Part shown: in pieces, positions 42,839 through 52,286 of the stretch | Numbering within the stretch: the first letter of the stretch is position 1 | Layout of the letters: each line of letters starts with the position of its first letter | Source of the DNA: Phanerodontia chrysosporium | Taxonomy: Eukaryota > Basidiomycota > Agaricomycetes > Polyporales > Phanerochaetaceae | Assembly: GCA_001910725.1 (NCBI GenBank) | Contig: MJGA01000018.1 | Coordinates: 372,001 to 436,000 of the forward strand | Direction of reading: 5' to 3' | Length of the DNA stretch: 64,000 bases | The notes under the pieces: generated by a model | Databases searched by the model: none | Told to the model about the DNA's origin: nothing | What the model saw: the letters and a program-made list of their open reading frames with translations, nothing else | Made by a program: the position numbers and the translations under genes

Positions 42839-43688
42839 CTGTGTGATAACATAATCAACCAGCGTCCTTTTACAGGTACGGCTTATGGGAAGGAAAAGTG
42901 CTCAGAAAATGAGGGTTACCAGCCCTCTCTTGCTGCGGTTCGAATCTTGATGCGCGCGCATTCGTGGGTAGAGTCGTTTACGGCATGCCATTATCTCTCT
43001 GCACATGCGCGATGGGGGAGTTTCAGATCTCAGTCGGGTTTCCACACCCGCTGCAAATGGTTTGTCGTGCCTTACAGCTACGATCTCCACGGACTTCCTA
43101 AATGCTAGCGTCTTACCGCTTGTCATCCAGTACCGGGGATGCGGCCACCTTGCGGTGGACTCAACACCCCACGCGTCGCGTGGCCACTTACGCCTGTGGA
43201 TCGGCAAGAAGATTCCCATGCTGTATTGCACAGCCCGCCCACGTGTTCGCACTCCTGGCGCCACGCGTCTAACGGTGGGTCTCAACATGTCAAGCCCCTT
43301 GTCAGGTGGCCCAACGTATCCCCCAGATCCCAAGTCGTTTAGGTCTCCGGACAGGCCGAGCACAGCATCGCCTATTACAGGTCGATGTGCGCTTCGAACC
43401 CGCCTACACAAACATCACTCGCGATAATTCGTCGAGTAATGCCCATGCGACCCCATGGTCAACGACGTACAGCCCCCTTTTACAGGTGGACCTCAGTCGC
43501 TGGCCCCACGAATGAAGAACTACCCCTATTACAGGTGGTAGCCGCGCATCGAAGAAGCGAACCTGCGAACACAAGATTATAAGTGGTAAAAGGTGCCGAC
43601 GTCGCCGGCAACGACGTCGAGCACGCTGCGCACGACGATCAAGCCCTTAAGGCCGACGTCGACGCGAAGGGGTATAGCATCATCTAAA
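42839..43688 (-). other. Long leader of element 1 with a repeated TTACAGGT motif
   Basis: 850 nt between the 5' LTR and ORF0 with no credible ORF on the sense strand. In plus orientation a short motif, CCTTTTACAGGT or CCTATTACAGGT, recurs at 42866-42877, 43371-43382, 43476-43487 and 43525-43536; shorter forms (TTACAGGTGG, CTACAGGTCG) lie just behind ORF0 (42041) and at the gag stop (40349). Could be packaging, translation or binding signals. Confidence 0.5.
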
Positions 43689-44221
43689 TGTCAAAGTAAA
43701 CCCCGCTACTTACCTTAGTAGCTTAGATGGGGTTGGACTTGACTGCGAGTGGTGCGAGTGAAGTGGGTGAAAGACGAGGTAGATGATGCTGGGGACTTAA
43801 GCCCAGCAGAGCCCGGTATATATACATGAAGGGGAGGACCCCTGGTACTACCCGAGACCCCTAATACTGCCCATCACATGCGCGATGGCGTGATGATGGT
43901 GCGATACTTGCCAAGACACTCCAGGCTCGGCGAAGTCTAAAGCCGAGTACCGGATGTGTCCGGAACCTTCTACGCTATTCTAGAATACACTACCCGGACC
44001 CTGTGTCCGGCTACCTACTATACCCTTGTACCGGAGCGTCTACATCATAGATAAGATAAAGATAAGATCCTTACATGACTCTGAGTCCATTCCCAGCACG
44101 TGACCCACACGTGACCGCGTTCTGACGCGTGCCTGTCCTAACCCTAGTCCATAACCCTAACCCCTAGCGCCTACTGGGCGCTTACGAGAATAAAACCGTA
44201 GGGAATTAGAAAACTGTGACA
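43689..44221 (-). repeat. LTR of element 1 (5' LTR)
   Basis: 533 bp, same as 35624-36156 by eye, TATA region at 43816-43825. As the 5' LTR of a minus-strand element it carries the active promoter. Confidence 0.93.
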
Positions 44222-44226
44222 GGACA
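44222..44226 (+). repeat. Target-site duplication of Gypsy element 1, right copy
   Basis: GGACA directly after the LTR, followed at once by the continuation of the transposase frame. Confidence 0.9.
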
Positions 44227-45737
44227 ATGCAAGGCAGAAGCGCAATAACAAGCGAGACGAAGGGGCTCTTGGGGGCGACAAGGAGCCGCCAACTCCTAAG
44301 CCGCAGCGGCGAATGCACAGCCAGGATGCCGACAACTTCCTTTCGCTTGCAGCCGCCATGAAAATTCTCCTTGCGCGAGCCGTGAATCCTGCCGACCTCA
44401 GCCGGGCTAAGTCCTTGCTCCAAGACTATCTTGACGGCTTTCTCAAGGTGCGCATTTCTGTTCTTCGTCTCATACACTCTGCTATGCTGATATCATCATG
44501 CAGATGCATCCGGAACACATCAAACCGAACACGCACTACGTTACGCATATATTCGACCAAATACCTGACTACGGCCCGGTCTACGGCTTCTGGACGTACC
44601 TCTTCGAACGCCTAAACAAGATCCTCAAGGGATATGCATCCAATGGCCACGCCGGAGGTGAACTGGAGGTAACATTCTTCCGAGAGTTTCACCGCCAAAC
44701 ACGGCTACAGTCAACAGTAAGTAATTTATTCCTGCTGTCCTTTGTATTTTTCATGTGAGCGGCCCTGTGTTAGCTGCAGAACCTCAGTGCGCGACCAACA
44801 CACGACCTGGTGCGTCGTGAGGATGCTCTTCTTACTGAAACTGCTCGAGTACTCCTCAAGAGCGACGACGAAGCCCGTGGCACTGTTGCCGATCTTGCGC
44901 AGAAGATTGCTATAGCTTCAGACGAAAGTAAGTAATCCTATCTACCTTTCCGCACCAGAATAACTCTCTCTCTCTATAGTGACAGTTGACTTTCTCATGG
45001 GACCCGGCACACGCTCACCACTTCAACCGTCAGAGCAAGACCATCTGGTCGAACACTATAGTACGATGTATCCGGCAGCACAAGTGGTCCCTCGCGCATA
45101 TCTGAATCCCCCATCGACAGCAGCATTTGTTAACAGCACTGCAGTCTTTCACGACAGCGTGGTTATTAGAGGTCGGCGGATATCCCCTGCACGCATTAAT
45201 GGAAATGCAGGGAACTCGATCGTACAAATTAACCGTGGTGGCAACAGGTTCGTCAGAGAGGTCCGTCTGATTATCACCCATATGCAGGACCTTGCGCGCA
45301 ACTGCCAGAATGTCACACACCGATTGCTGGGCGTCTGGTGGTTTAAGAACATCAAGATCTCGTTTGCAGACATCTGGGATCCATAGTACGTTAATTGTAC
45401 GGTCAGAAAGTGTTCTAACTACTCACCAGAAGCGATATGTCAGCCCTGAACTCGAGGTGATGTTCTGGGAACATGGCACCTACCTCAACCCTGCACACGA
45501 AGGCCCTCCTTTCCTCATTCCGGTTGAAGAGGTTCTTTCGCAGGCCTGTCGGCTTGCGATTCGGCTGCCATGTACTCAAGAAAGTGATGAAGGCGAAGAC
45601 GGCTCAACGGTGACGTCCAAAAATCAGGAGCCCGAGATGGTATGGGTGACCTGTGGTCTCACAAAGGTATGTTATCACTGTGCGCTGTAACATTTCATAT
45701 CATGACCACCCATATCCAGGACGTACAGGTGCTATAG
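44227..45737 (+). pseudogene. Tnp2 transposase, 3' part (separated by Gypsy element 1)
   Basis: Continues the transposase frame beyond the insertion: an exon rich in basic residues with DNFLSLAAAMKILLARAVNP ending FLK before GTGCGC; an exon with THYVTHIFDQIPDYGPVYGF and FERLNKILKGYASNGHAGGE, the GPVYGFW...FER.N..LK..N.H.GGE pattern of Tnp2 C-terminal regions; then exons LQNLSARPTHDLVRREDALL, a long one with MYPAAQVVPRAYLNPPSTAA and IKISFADIWDP, one with ELEVMFWEHGTYLNPAHEGP and IPVEEVLSQACRL, and a final short exon (DVQVL) with stop TAG 45735-45737. No inactivating change other than the 8.6 kb insertion was noticed, so the transposon was probably intact until it was hit. Confidence 0.75.
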
Positions 45738-46150
45738 CTTCACCGATGCTCGTCTATTTTCGGAGGAGGCGCCATTAACTTGCGCAAGGTGAGTTGTGAA
45801 TTTCTCTAACCCTCGCCTATTCATAACATAACCTATCATGCTCAGGGGCTGTAAGACACCCTAAAGACTATAGCGAGGTATGTACATGCACGATCCTCTC
45901 AGCGCAGCGCTCATAATATTGCCAGGAAGACACGCCACGGTCAAGGGTACACGGGGTCCTACTTGGACACTTCTTGACTGGGGTGTTCTCACACGCATCC
46001 CCACCGTCGTACAAGCTTCATAACCCATTCAAATTGATTCTGTAAGTGTGCGACCCTTGCGAAGTGTCAAGAAATTGCATAATAGGGCTAACAATACACC
46101 ACAAAATTCGCCGACTTGTTGAATATCCACAGCTACGCGACGGCCCTTTC
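45738..46150. other. Region between the convergent transposon genes
   Basis: About 0.4 kb of 3' flanking sequence of the transposase gene, ending in the left target duplication of Gypsy element 2 (CTTTC, 46146-46150). No gene seen. Confidence 0.4.
46146..46150 (+). repeat. Target-site duplication of Gypsy element 2, left copy
   Basis: CTTTC directly before TGTCGCGG of the LTR; repeated at 53837-53841. Confidence 0.9.
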
Positions 46151-46820
46151 TGTCGCGGAGCTAGGGCTCAACGCTTCACGAGGGAGGGCAAGTGGGGAGG
46201 TCGACGACGAGGCGCGGCGGAGCGAATCACGCAGCGACGAACAAACTTACTCAGCTGTCCGTATTGACCAAGTTAACATTAGCAAGCTATTCTACTATAC
46301 AAGCTGGGGCTTACCTGTCCGTATTGACCAAGAGGTCGAGATGACGGACAGGAGCGAGGAGTGCTACCCTTATATACTACAGAGTCTTTAGGGCAGGCTG
46401 TACGATTACCTAAGCTGATGGGCAATGCTCGGCATAGCCATCGAGGCTGCGACGCGGGCTGCGCGGCGAGGCTGTGCGGAGGCTATGTCACGAGGCTGTG
46501 TCGGGCCGAGGCTGTGTCATCTGGCTGATCAGCTCGGCGTGTCTCGGCGAAGGGAGTCATCAGGGATGACAGTGCCGCTTCGGCGATCCGGGGGACCGGT
46601 TGCAAGGCAGACCGGTGATCCGGGCAGTGTCTGAGCGCGCAGCGGGATGCGCTGGCGTCTAGGGGTGATGCGCCATCAGGGCGCTGGCGCTGAGTGGCCA
46701 GGCGCTGAGTGTGGGCGGCTAGGACTCCAGACGGCGCGAGGGCTGCTCGCCCGTTGGATTAATCGAGGAAAATGGCCAAAAATCGGCGAAAAATAGGGCG
46801 ACACCGTCACATCCGTGACA
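46151..46820 (-). repeat. LTR of element 2 (3' LTR)
   Basis: 670 bp, TG...CA ends. It contains an 18-bp direct repeat CTGTCCGTATTGACCAAG at 46255-46272 and 46315-46332, a minus-strand TATATAAGG box near 46370, and a cluster of CGAGGCTG(TG) repeats around 46441-46530. Confidence 0.93.
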
Positions 46821-46837
46821 TTACCCCCCTCCTAAAA
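46821..46837 (-). promoter_or_regulatory. Polypurine tract of element 2
   Basis: Minus-strand TTAGGAGGGGGGTAA lies directly beside the 3' LTR. Confidence 0.75.
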
Positions 46838-46858
46838 CTGAGCGTCCTCGCGAGGTCG

Positions 46859-49800
46859 TCAGAGGTGACGCCCCTCCTCCCAATCGAGATCGGCCTTAGC
46901 GCGATCAGAGGCAGAAAGGTGGGAGACGTCGACTTCGGTGACGAACGGGCGAAAGGAGGCGGCGAGGGCTTCGAAGGCGGTGGCGGCGAGCTTGCGGGGT
47001 GCTTCCGGATTTTCGCGATGGAACTTGTTGACCAGGGCCTTGGCGTGCTTGAGGTTGTCTGCCTTTTCCCACGTGTCGCCAGCTTGGCCGTAGCCTTTCC
47101 AGCGGACCTTGTACTGTAGTTGGCGGCGGTATATGCGGCTGTCGAGGACTTTCTCGACGACGTATTCCTCTTCGCCGGCAACCTTGACAGGTTTGGGTGG
47201 CAGGGGCTTCTCAACGCCCTGATCGTGCCATGGGCTGAGGCGGTTGACATGGAAAACCGGGTGGATTTTCAGCCAGCTTGGGAGCTCGAGCCGATAGTCC
47301 AGATCCCCGATCTTTTCCAGAACCTTAAACGGACCCAGCTGGCGGGGGCCGAGCTTGGGCGAGGGTTGATCGATGCTGAGGTCCTTCGTGCTGAGCCAAA
47401 CCTGATCGCCGACCTTGAAGGAGTGGGCGCGTTTCTTCGCGGCCTCGTACTCTTCTTTCATGCGGGCTTTGGTTAAGCGCAGGGCAGCTTCGGCCTCTTT
47501 GCGGACGTGAGCCATGCGGTCTAGGCGCTCGTCGAGGGCGGGAACGTTGGTGTGTTTGCCGGCCGGGATCGTGAAGTCCGGTGTGTAGCCGTAAACAATC
47601 TCGAAGGGCGTGCGCTCGGTAGCACTGGACACGTGCGAGTTCAGGGTGAACTCGGCCATCGGGGGCCAATCGACCCAGTCGTCTTGGCGCTGGGAGACGA
47701 AGAGACGCAGGAATTTCTCGACTTCCTGGTTCTTGCGCTCGACCTTGCCGTTGCCTTCGGGGTGATATGCCGTGGTGAGGCCGGTAGCGATGCCGAGGCG
47801 CTTATACAGCGCTCGCATGTACTGGGCTGCAAACTGGGGTCCACGATCAGAGAAGATCTTGCGTGGGAGGCCGTGAAGGCGGAAGATGTCCGTGTAGTGG
47901 ACGTCGCCCATGCCGGCAGCGGTGATCGTCGAGTCGACCGGCACAAGGTGGCACTGATCCGAGTAATGGTCCACGTAGACCGCGATCGAGTCCTTCTTGG
48001 TCTTGGCGTCGCGTGGGAGCTGCGTGATGAGATCCACGCCGACGTGTTCCCAAGGCCCTGAAGGGACGTCGTGGGGCTGTAGGGTGGCTTTCGGATGCGG
48101 GGCGGACTTGTACCGTTGGCATTGATCGCAGCCGAGCACGTAGCGGCTAACGTCGGCGGAGATGCGCGGCCACCAATAGTACCGAGAGACCAACTCGAGG
48201 GTGGTGTGTTTCCCAGGGTGTCCGGCGGTCGGCGCGTCGTGGCAAGACTTGATGACGTCGTTGCGCAGCGCGGCACTGTTCGGGACATAGACTTTCCCAT
48301 GGTAGTACAGGAGGCCGTTGTCCTCTTCCCATTCGAGAACGCCGTTGCGCAGCTTGCGGGGCCCCTTGGTCCGGAGAGTCTGCAGGGCGTCTGCGACTTC
48401 CTTTTCCTTTTCGGAGCAGTCGCGAATGCGCTTCTCGAGGGGGGAGGGGTTTGCGAAAGCCACTGTGGCGGCTATCTTAAACAGCTCTGGCTTCAATACT
48501 ATCTGCGAGCGATTGTCTTCTTCATCGGAGACATGCAGCGAGGAGGGCCGGGAGAGCGGATCAGCGAGGAGATGGGTCTTGCCAGGGCGGTGGATGATGC
48601 GGAAGTCGTACTCGGCGAGGTAGGAGGCCCATCGGGCTTGTCGCCGCGTGAGATTCTGCGCAGTCTTCCAGTACTGGAGATTCTGATGATCGGTCCAGAT
48701 CTCAAAAGGCTCCGGGAGACCTTCGAGGAACTGGCGCCAATCCTTGAGAGCTTCGATGATTGCAAGCATCTCACGATCCCAGATCTCGTAGTTCCACTCG
48801 GCGGGGCTCATGGTTTGCGAGCGATACGCGATTGGATGCCAGAGACCATCTTCGGGGTTGCGTTGGGCTATGACTCCTCCGGTGGCGTAGCCAGAAGCAT
48901 CGGTCTCGACGCGAGTTGGCCGATCAATGCTCCACATGGCGAGCACGGGCTGAGTCGTGAAAGCGCGCTTGAGCGTCTCGAAGGCTTCTGCCTGTGCGGG
49001 ACCCCAATTAAACGGAGTATCCTTCTTCGTCAGATCGTGCAGCGGACGGCAGATCTTTGAGAAGTCTTTGATGAAACGGCGATAGAAGTTAGCGAACCCG
49101 ACAAAGCCTCGTACGTCTTTGAGGTTCTTCGGGGTCGGCCACTCGGCTACTGCCTTAACCTTGCCGGGGTCCATGCCGACTTGTCCTTCGCTGATGAGGA
49201 GCCCAAGATACTCGATCTCTGAGCGCTCGAACTCGCACTTCTCGGGCCGAAGGTACAGATCGTACTTGGCAAGGCGTGCCAGGACCTCGTGAACAATCTT
49301 CCGATGCGAAGCGAGATCGTTCGACCAGATGAGGATGTCGTCGAGGTAGACTGCGACCTTGCTTTCGGCGATGAGGTCGGCGAAGATGTGATTCATGAGG
49401 GCCTGGAACGTGGCAGGGCTGTTGCACAGACCGAAGTACATGACTCTGGGCTCGAAGAGACCGCGGTTGGTGACGAAGGCGGCTTTCCACTCGTCACCTT
49501 CCTTAATCCGGACGTTGTTGTAGCCCCAACGGACGTCGAACTTGGTGAAGATCTTAGCGCCCTGGAGCTTCCCGATGATGTCGGAGGCGAGGGGAAGGGG
49601 GTAGCGATTCTTCACAGTGATGTCGTTGAGTTTGCGGTAGTCCTGAATGAACCGGAGCTTGCCGTCCTTCTTCTTGATGAAGAATACAGGGGAGGCGATC
49701 GGAGACTTGCTGGGGACGATATAGCCCTTGGCGAGTGCGTCGTCGATGAACCGCTGTAGCTCCTCATTCTCGATTGGGGACATGGGGTAGACCTTCGATT

Positions 49801-50494
49801 TGATCGAGGCCGGGGCGTCCGGAACGAGGTCTATCGCGTGATCCCAGGGCTGATGCTTCGGAAGGCGGTGCGATTCTTCTTCGGAGAACACCTTCTTGTG
49901 TCGATGGTACTCCTTGGGGACCAGCTCTTCGAACGTCTTGGCGTACTTCTCGCGGTTGGCTTCGACAGCGATCGCTTGCGAGTAAGTGTAGCCGGCGAGG
50001 ATCCAGACTTCGTCCTTGGCGTCCTCGACAATGCCCGCTCGAAGCCATTCACGGCGCTCGGAGCGATTGGCGTCAATCTGATGGATGCCGAAAACCGGGG
50101 TGTCCTCAGCTCCGCCGCGGAGCTGAAACTGGACATCTCCCGTTTCCCAGTCGATGTTCGGATTCCATTTCTTGAGCCACGGAAGTCCGAGGATGACGTT
50201 CTCGGGACCAATGTTCGTGACAAGAAACTCTTCCTTAAACGTGTAGGAACCCACAGTGAGCTGGAGTCTGGCACGGCGTGTGATAGACCCTGCTTCATTC
50301 TTAGTTCCGTCGATGTTGTACAGTGTGATCTCTTTCTTGAGCGGTACCGTGAGGATCTTGTGCTGTTTACAGAAATCCTCGTGGATGAACAGCGAAGTCG
50401 CACCGGAGTCAATCATTGCGGGTGTGCGAATAGTTTTATTGAGTCCGGTGAGCTTTACAGGTACACGATAATGGTTTGAGAAAGGGTCTAACAC
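46859..50494 (-). CDS. pol: Pol polyprotein of element 2: protease-RT-RNase H-integrase-chromodomain
   Basis: 1,211 residues counted from the first Met at 50494, but the frame is open upstream to the slippery site at 50617-50623, so the real product is a Gag-Pol fusion ~40 residues longer. Domains: protease (AMIDSGATSLFIHEDF, Asp29); RT with FTKFDVRWGYNN (motif A Asp present) and VYLDDILIWSND; RNase H (VETDASGYATGGVIAQ); integrase with zinc finger (CHDAPTAGHPGKHTT...CDQCQRYK), GVDLITQLP, IFSDRGPQF and GKVERKNQE; a GPF-type region (LGPRQLGPFKVLEKIGDLDY); chromodomain (EYVVEKVLDSRIYRRQLQYK...WKGYG..GDTWEKADNL). It ends EGRHL at TGA 46861-46859, ~22 nt from the polypurine tract. No interruption seen; probably functional. 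Confidence 0.93.
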   Translation of the reverse strand: MLDPFSNHYRVPVKLTGLNKTIRTPAMIDSGATSLFIHEDFCKQHKILTVPLKKEITLYNIDGTKNEAGSITRRARLQLTVGSYTFKEEFLVTNIGPENVILGLPWLKKWNPNIDWETGDVQFQLRGGAEDTPVFGIHQIDANRSERREWLRAGIVEDAKDEVWILAGYTYSQAIAVEANREKYAKTFEELVPKEYHRHKKVFSEEESHRLPKHQPWDHAIDLVPDAPASIKSKVYPMSPIENEELQRFIDDALAKGYIVPSKSPIASPVFFIKKKDGKLRFIQDYRKLNDITVKNRYPLPLASDIIGKLQGAKIFTKFDVRWGYNNVRIKEGDEWKAAFVTNRGLFEPRVMYFGLCNSPATFQALMNHIFADLIAESKVAVYLDDILIWSNDLASHRKIVHEVLARLAKYDLYLRPEKCEFERSEIEYLGLLISEGQVGMDPGKVKAVAEWPTPKNLKDVRGFVGFANFYRRFIKDFSKICRPLHDLTKKDTPFNWGPAQAEAFETLKRAFTTQPVLAMWSIDRPTRVETDASGYATGGVIAQRNPEDGLWHPIAYRSQTMSPAEWNYEIWDREMLAIIEALKDWRQFLEGLPEPFEIWTDHQNLQYWKTAQNLTRRQARWASYLAEYDFRIIHRPGKTHLLADPLSRPSSLHVSDEEDNRSQIVLKPELFKIAATVAFANPSPLEKRIRDCSEKEKEVADALQTLRTKGPRKLRNGVLEWEEDNGLLYYHGKVYVPNSAALRNDVIKSCHDAPTAGHPGKHTTLELVSRYYWWPRISADVSRYVLGCDQCQRYKSAPHPKATLQPHDVPSGPWEHVGVDLITQLPRDAKTKKDSIAVYVDHYSDQCHLVPVDSTITAAGMGDVHYTDIFRLHGLPRKIFSDRGPQFAAQYMRALYKRLGIATGLTTAYHPEGNGKVERKNQEVEKFLRLFVSQRQDDWVDWPPMAEFTLNSHVSSATERTPFEIVYGYTPDFTIPAGKHTNVPALDERLDRMAHVRKEAEAALRLTKARMKEEYEAAKKRAHSFKVGDQVWLSTKDLSIDQPSPKLGPRQLGPFKVLEKIGDLDYRLELPSWLKIHPVFHVNRLSPWHDQGVEKPLPPKPVKVAGEEEYVVEKVLDSRIYRRQLQYKVRWKGYGQAGDTWEKADNLKHAKALVNKFHRENPEAPRKLAATAFEALAASFRPFVTEVDVSHLSASDRAKADLDWEEGRHL

Positions 50495-50610
50495 TGATAT
50501 CGTACATGAGCGGATGACGTCAGAAATGTCCTGTGGTTCTAGCGAAGGCGCCGGAGTTGAATCCGGGCTTGACGAAACGGGGACCGACGATGCGGCGTCA
50601 CTCCGGCCCC

Positions 50611-51861
50611 TTAAGCAAAACCCCCGAGCTGCTTCTGTATCAGAGCCAGCTGATCACGGAGGGCGGCGAGCGCGGCGGCTTGGTCGTCAGACGAGCTGCC
50701 CGAAGACGAGGAGGCCGGAGACGAGGAGTCCGAAGACGAGGTATCCGAAGACGAGGCGCGGACGGCGGCGGTAGCGGGGGCGGTTTTCGGCTTGCCCTCG
50801 AGGCGAGCGCGACAGACGCGAGACCAGTGACCCTTCTTGCCGCAGTGGTTGCAGACCGAATCGCGGTGAACGGGGTCCGTGGACTTGTGGGATTTCGAGC
50901 CGCAGACCTTGCAGCGATCTTTCATGACGGCGTCGAACTGGCGCTTGAGATCCGTGCCAGTGAGACCCTTAAACAGCTCGTCAATGTTCGCGGCGTCGAT
51001 GTCCATCGCGTTCGGGTCGCGGAAGGCGCGCGCTGACGAGCTAGCCGGAGTCGAGGACGTCTTGCCTTGCTGTGCCAGGAGGTCTTGCGAGAGCTTGTCC
51101 TTCGACCGGTCGACGGCGAAACCCGCGTTCTTGAGCTCGTCGTACGTCTCGGGGCCTTTGCCGGTAGCGGGGTTGACCATGTACGAGATCCGCTCGAGGT
51201 AGTCCTTGTTGAACTTCGTCCGTAGCCGGGCCGCCAGGTCTTCCGGGGTGAGCTTTGTGCGACCGGCGAGGGCTTGAAACTCCGCAAAGAACTCCGCGAA
51301 CCGACGATTGCCTTGTGTGCACGCCTGCAGCTTGCTGAGGGCTTCGGCCTTCTCGTCGACGGGCTCGAACCGGTTCTTGAACGCTTCCCAAAACGTGGCG
51401 CGAGAGCCGTCGAATATCTGAACACCGTCTGCCGCCTGCTCGATGTATTGCCGCGCCCATTCAGCCGCTTCATCCTGCATGAAGGAGAGGGCGCCGACGA
51501 TCCACTTCTGACCATCTACCAAGATCTTGCCGGAGTCGGGGTCTCGCTGGAGGTTACCGTTGACGTCGCGCTTGCCGAATTTCTCCGGCTGCCCGTCGGC
51601 GTAGATGCGATAGGCGGCGCGGAAGAGACGGGCCGTGTCCGAACCTTTCCCTTTGAACGGGACGGGCTTCTCGACGAAGGGCAGCTCCTTGTTCGTGTTG
51701 ACCGTAGCGTTGACTGTTGTGTGATTGTTACCGATAGCCTGGGCCAGAGTGTTGACCGTGTTGGTGAGCTGCGTCATTGCCTGGGCCATTTGCAGGAGTG
51801 CAGCAGAAACGGGGTCGGGAGGCGCCGGACCGGGCGGCGCTCCACCGGGAGTGCTCGACAT
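50611..51861 (-). CDS. gag: Gag protein of element 2
   Basis: 416 residues from ATG 51861 (MSSTPGGAPPGPAPPDPVSA). It has a retrotransposon-Gag capsid region (AAEWARQYIEQAADG...FWEAFKNRFEPVDEKAEALS) and a nucleocapsid with a classical zinc knuckle CNHCGKKGHWSRVC (CX2CX4HX4C), preceded by a second Cys/His cluster (CKVCGSKSHKSTDPVH). It then has an Asp/Ser-rich acidic stretch and ends KQLGGFA at TAA 50613-50611. Pol follows in the -1 frame. Confidence 0.9.
   Translation of the reverse strand: MSSTPGGAPPGPAPPDPVSAALLQMAQAMTQLTNTVNTLAQAIGNNHTTVNATVNTNKELPFVEKPVPFKGKGSDTARLFRAAYRIYADGQPEKFGKRDVNGNLQRDPDSGKILVDGQKWIVGALSFMQDEAAEWARQYIEQAADGVQIFDGSRATFWEAFKNRFEPVDEKAEALSKLQACTQGNRRFAEFFAEFQALAGRTKLTPEDLAARLRTKFNKDYLERISYMVNPATGKGPETYDELKNAGFAVDRSKDKLSQDLLAQQGKTSSTPASSSARAFRDPNAMDIDAANIDELFKGLTGTDLKRQFDAVMKDRCKVCGSKSHKSTDPVHRDSVCNHCGKKGHWSRVCRARLEGKPKTAPATAAVRASSSDTSSSDSSSPASSSSGSSSDDQAAALAALRDQLALIQKQLGGFA
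50617..50623 (-). promoter_or_regulatory. -1 ribosomal frameshift heptamer GGGTTTT at the gag-pol junction
   Basis: In the gag frame the end reads CTC GGG GGT TTT GCT TAA. G GGT TTT fits X XXY YYZ exactly, the zero-frame stop is 4 nt downstream, and the -1 frame then stays open straight into the protease. This is a standard way to make a minor Gag-Pol product. Confidence 0.75.
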
Positions 51862-52286
51862 GTTGGGGGGACGGGGGGTGTTGGCTCCTGAGTGAGCGCG
51901 GGAGAGATCGAGGGGCGAGGGGACTGGTTCGCGATCGGAGAGGACGGAGCCGAGCGATGTCTCAGGAGACGAGTGGTGGCTGCTGTCCGGGGGACTGTGA
52001 TCGGGGGTATTCGGGGTAGTGGCAGAGGCGCGGGCGAATTCTAGCCGTTGCGCGAAATGAGGGCGTTCGAACTGTGTTTCTCGGTCGCTAGACGGAACCG
52101 GGAGTAGCGGAGGGGCAGTCTCTCGATAAGGGCAGGGCTGCTGACTGCACTCCCTGGCTTCTCGAGACCCGTTGTTTTCCTCGACGTGGAGATCAGCGGG
52201 AAGAGTGACGCCGTTCTCTGTGGTTCGCCCGAAGAAGTGCGGACAATTCGAACAGTCGAAATCCAGTGCGACAAAGAATGTATTTA
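51862..52286 (-). other. Spacer between ORF0 and gag in element 2
   Basis: 425 nt with no sense ORF recognised. Length suggests that gag needs its own initiation route, for example splicing or internal entry, if ORF0 is translated first. Confidence 0.45.

Larger units (their letters stand above)
35624..44221 (-). mobile_element. Ty3/Gypsy chromodomain LTR retrotransposon, element 1 (with dUTPase and ORF0)
   Basis: 8,598 bp, transcribed on the minus strand. 5' LTR 44221-43689, ~850-nt leader, ORF0 (42838-42053), gag (41919-40348), pol (40348-36197), polypurine tract, 3' LTR 36156-35624. LTRs begin TG and end CA and look base-for-base identical, which with the perfect 5-bp duplication GGACA points to a very recent insertion. 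Pol order protease-RT-RNase H-integrase-chromodomain places it among Ty3/Gypsy chromoviruses. Right after the 5' LTR I see no TGG-type tRNA primer site, so priming is unclear. Unusual parts: ORF0, the dUTPase tail, and Asn in the RT motif A. Confidence 0.93.

Noticed and set aside
43005..43427. 140-codon plus-strand ORF in the leader of element 1
   Set aside because: Antisense to the element and without recognisable protein pattern; I treat the region as leader.
43660..43688. tRNA primer-binding site after the 5' LTR of element 1
   Set aside because: The sequence after the LTR (TTTAGATGATGC on the minus strand) does not start with TGG and matches no tRNA 3' end I can recall; left unassigned.
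46425..46634. 69-codon ORF (repeated at 53441-53650)
   Set aside because: Lies in the LTR of element 2 and is duplicated only because LTRs are; anti-sense to the element and Arg/Gly-rich by composition.
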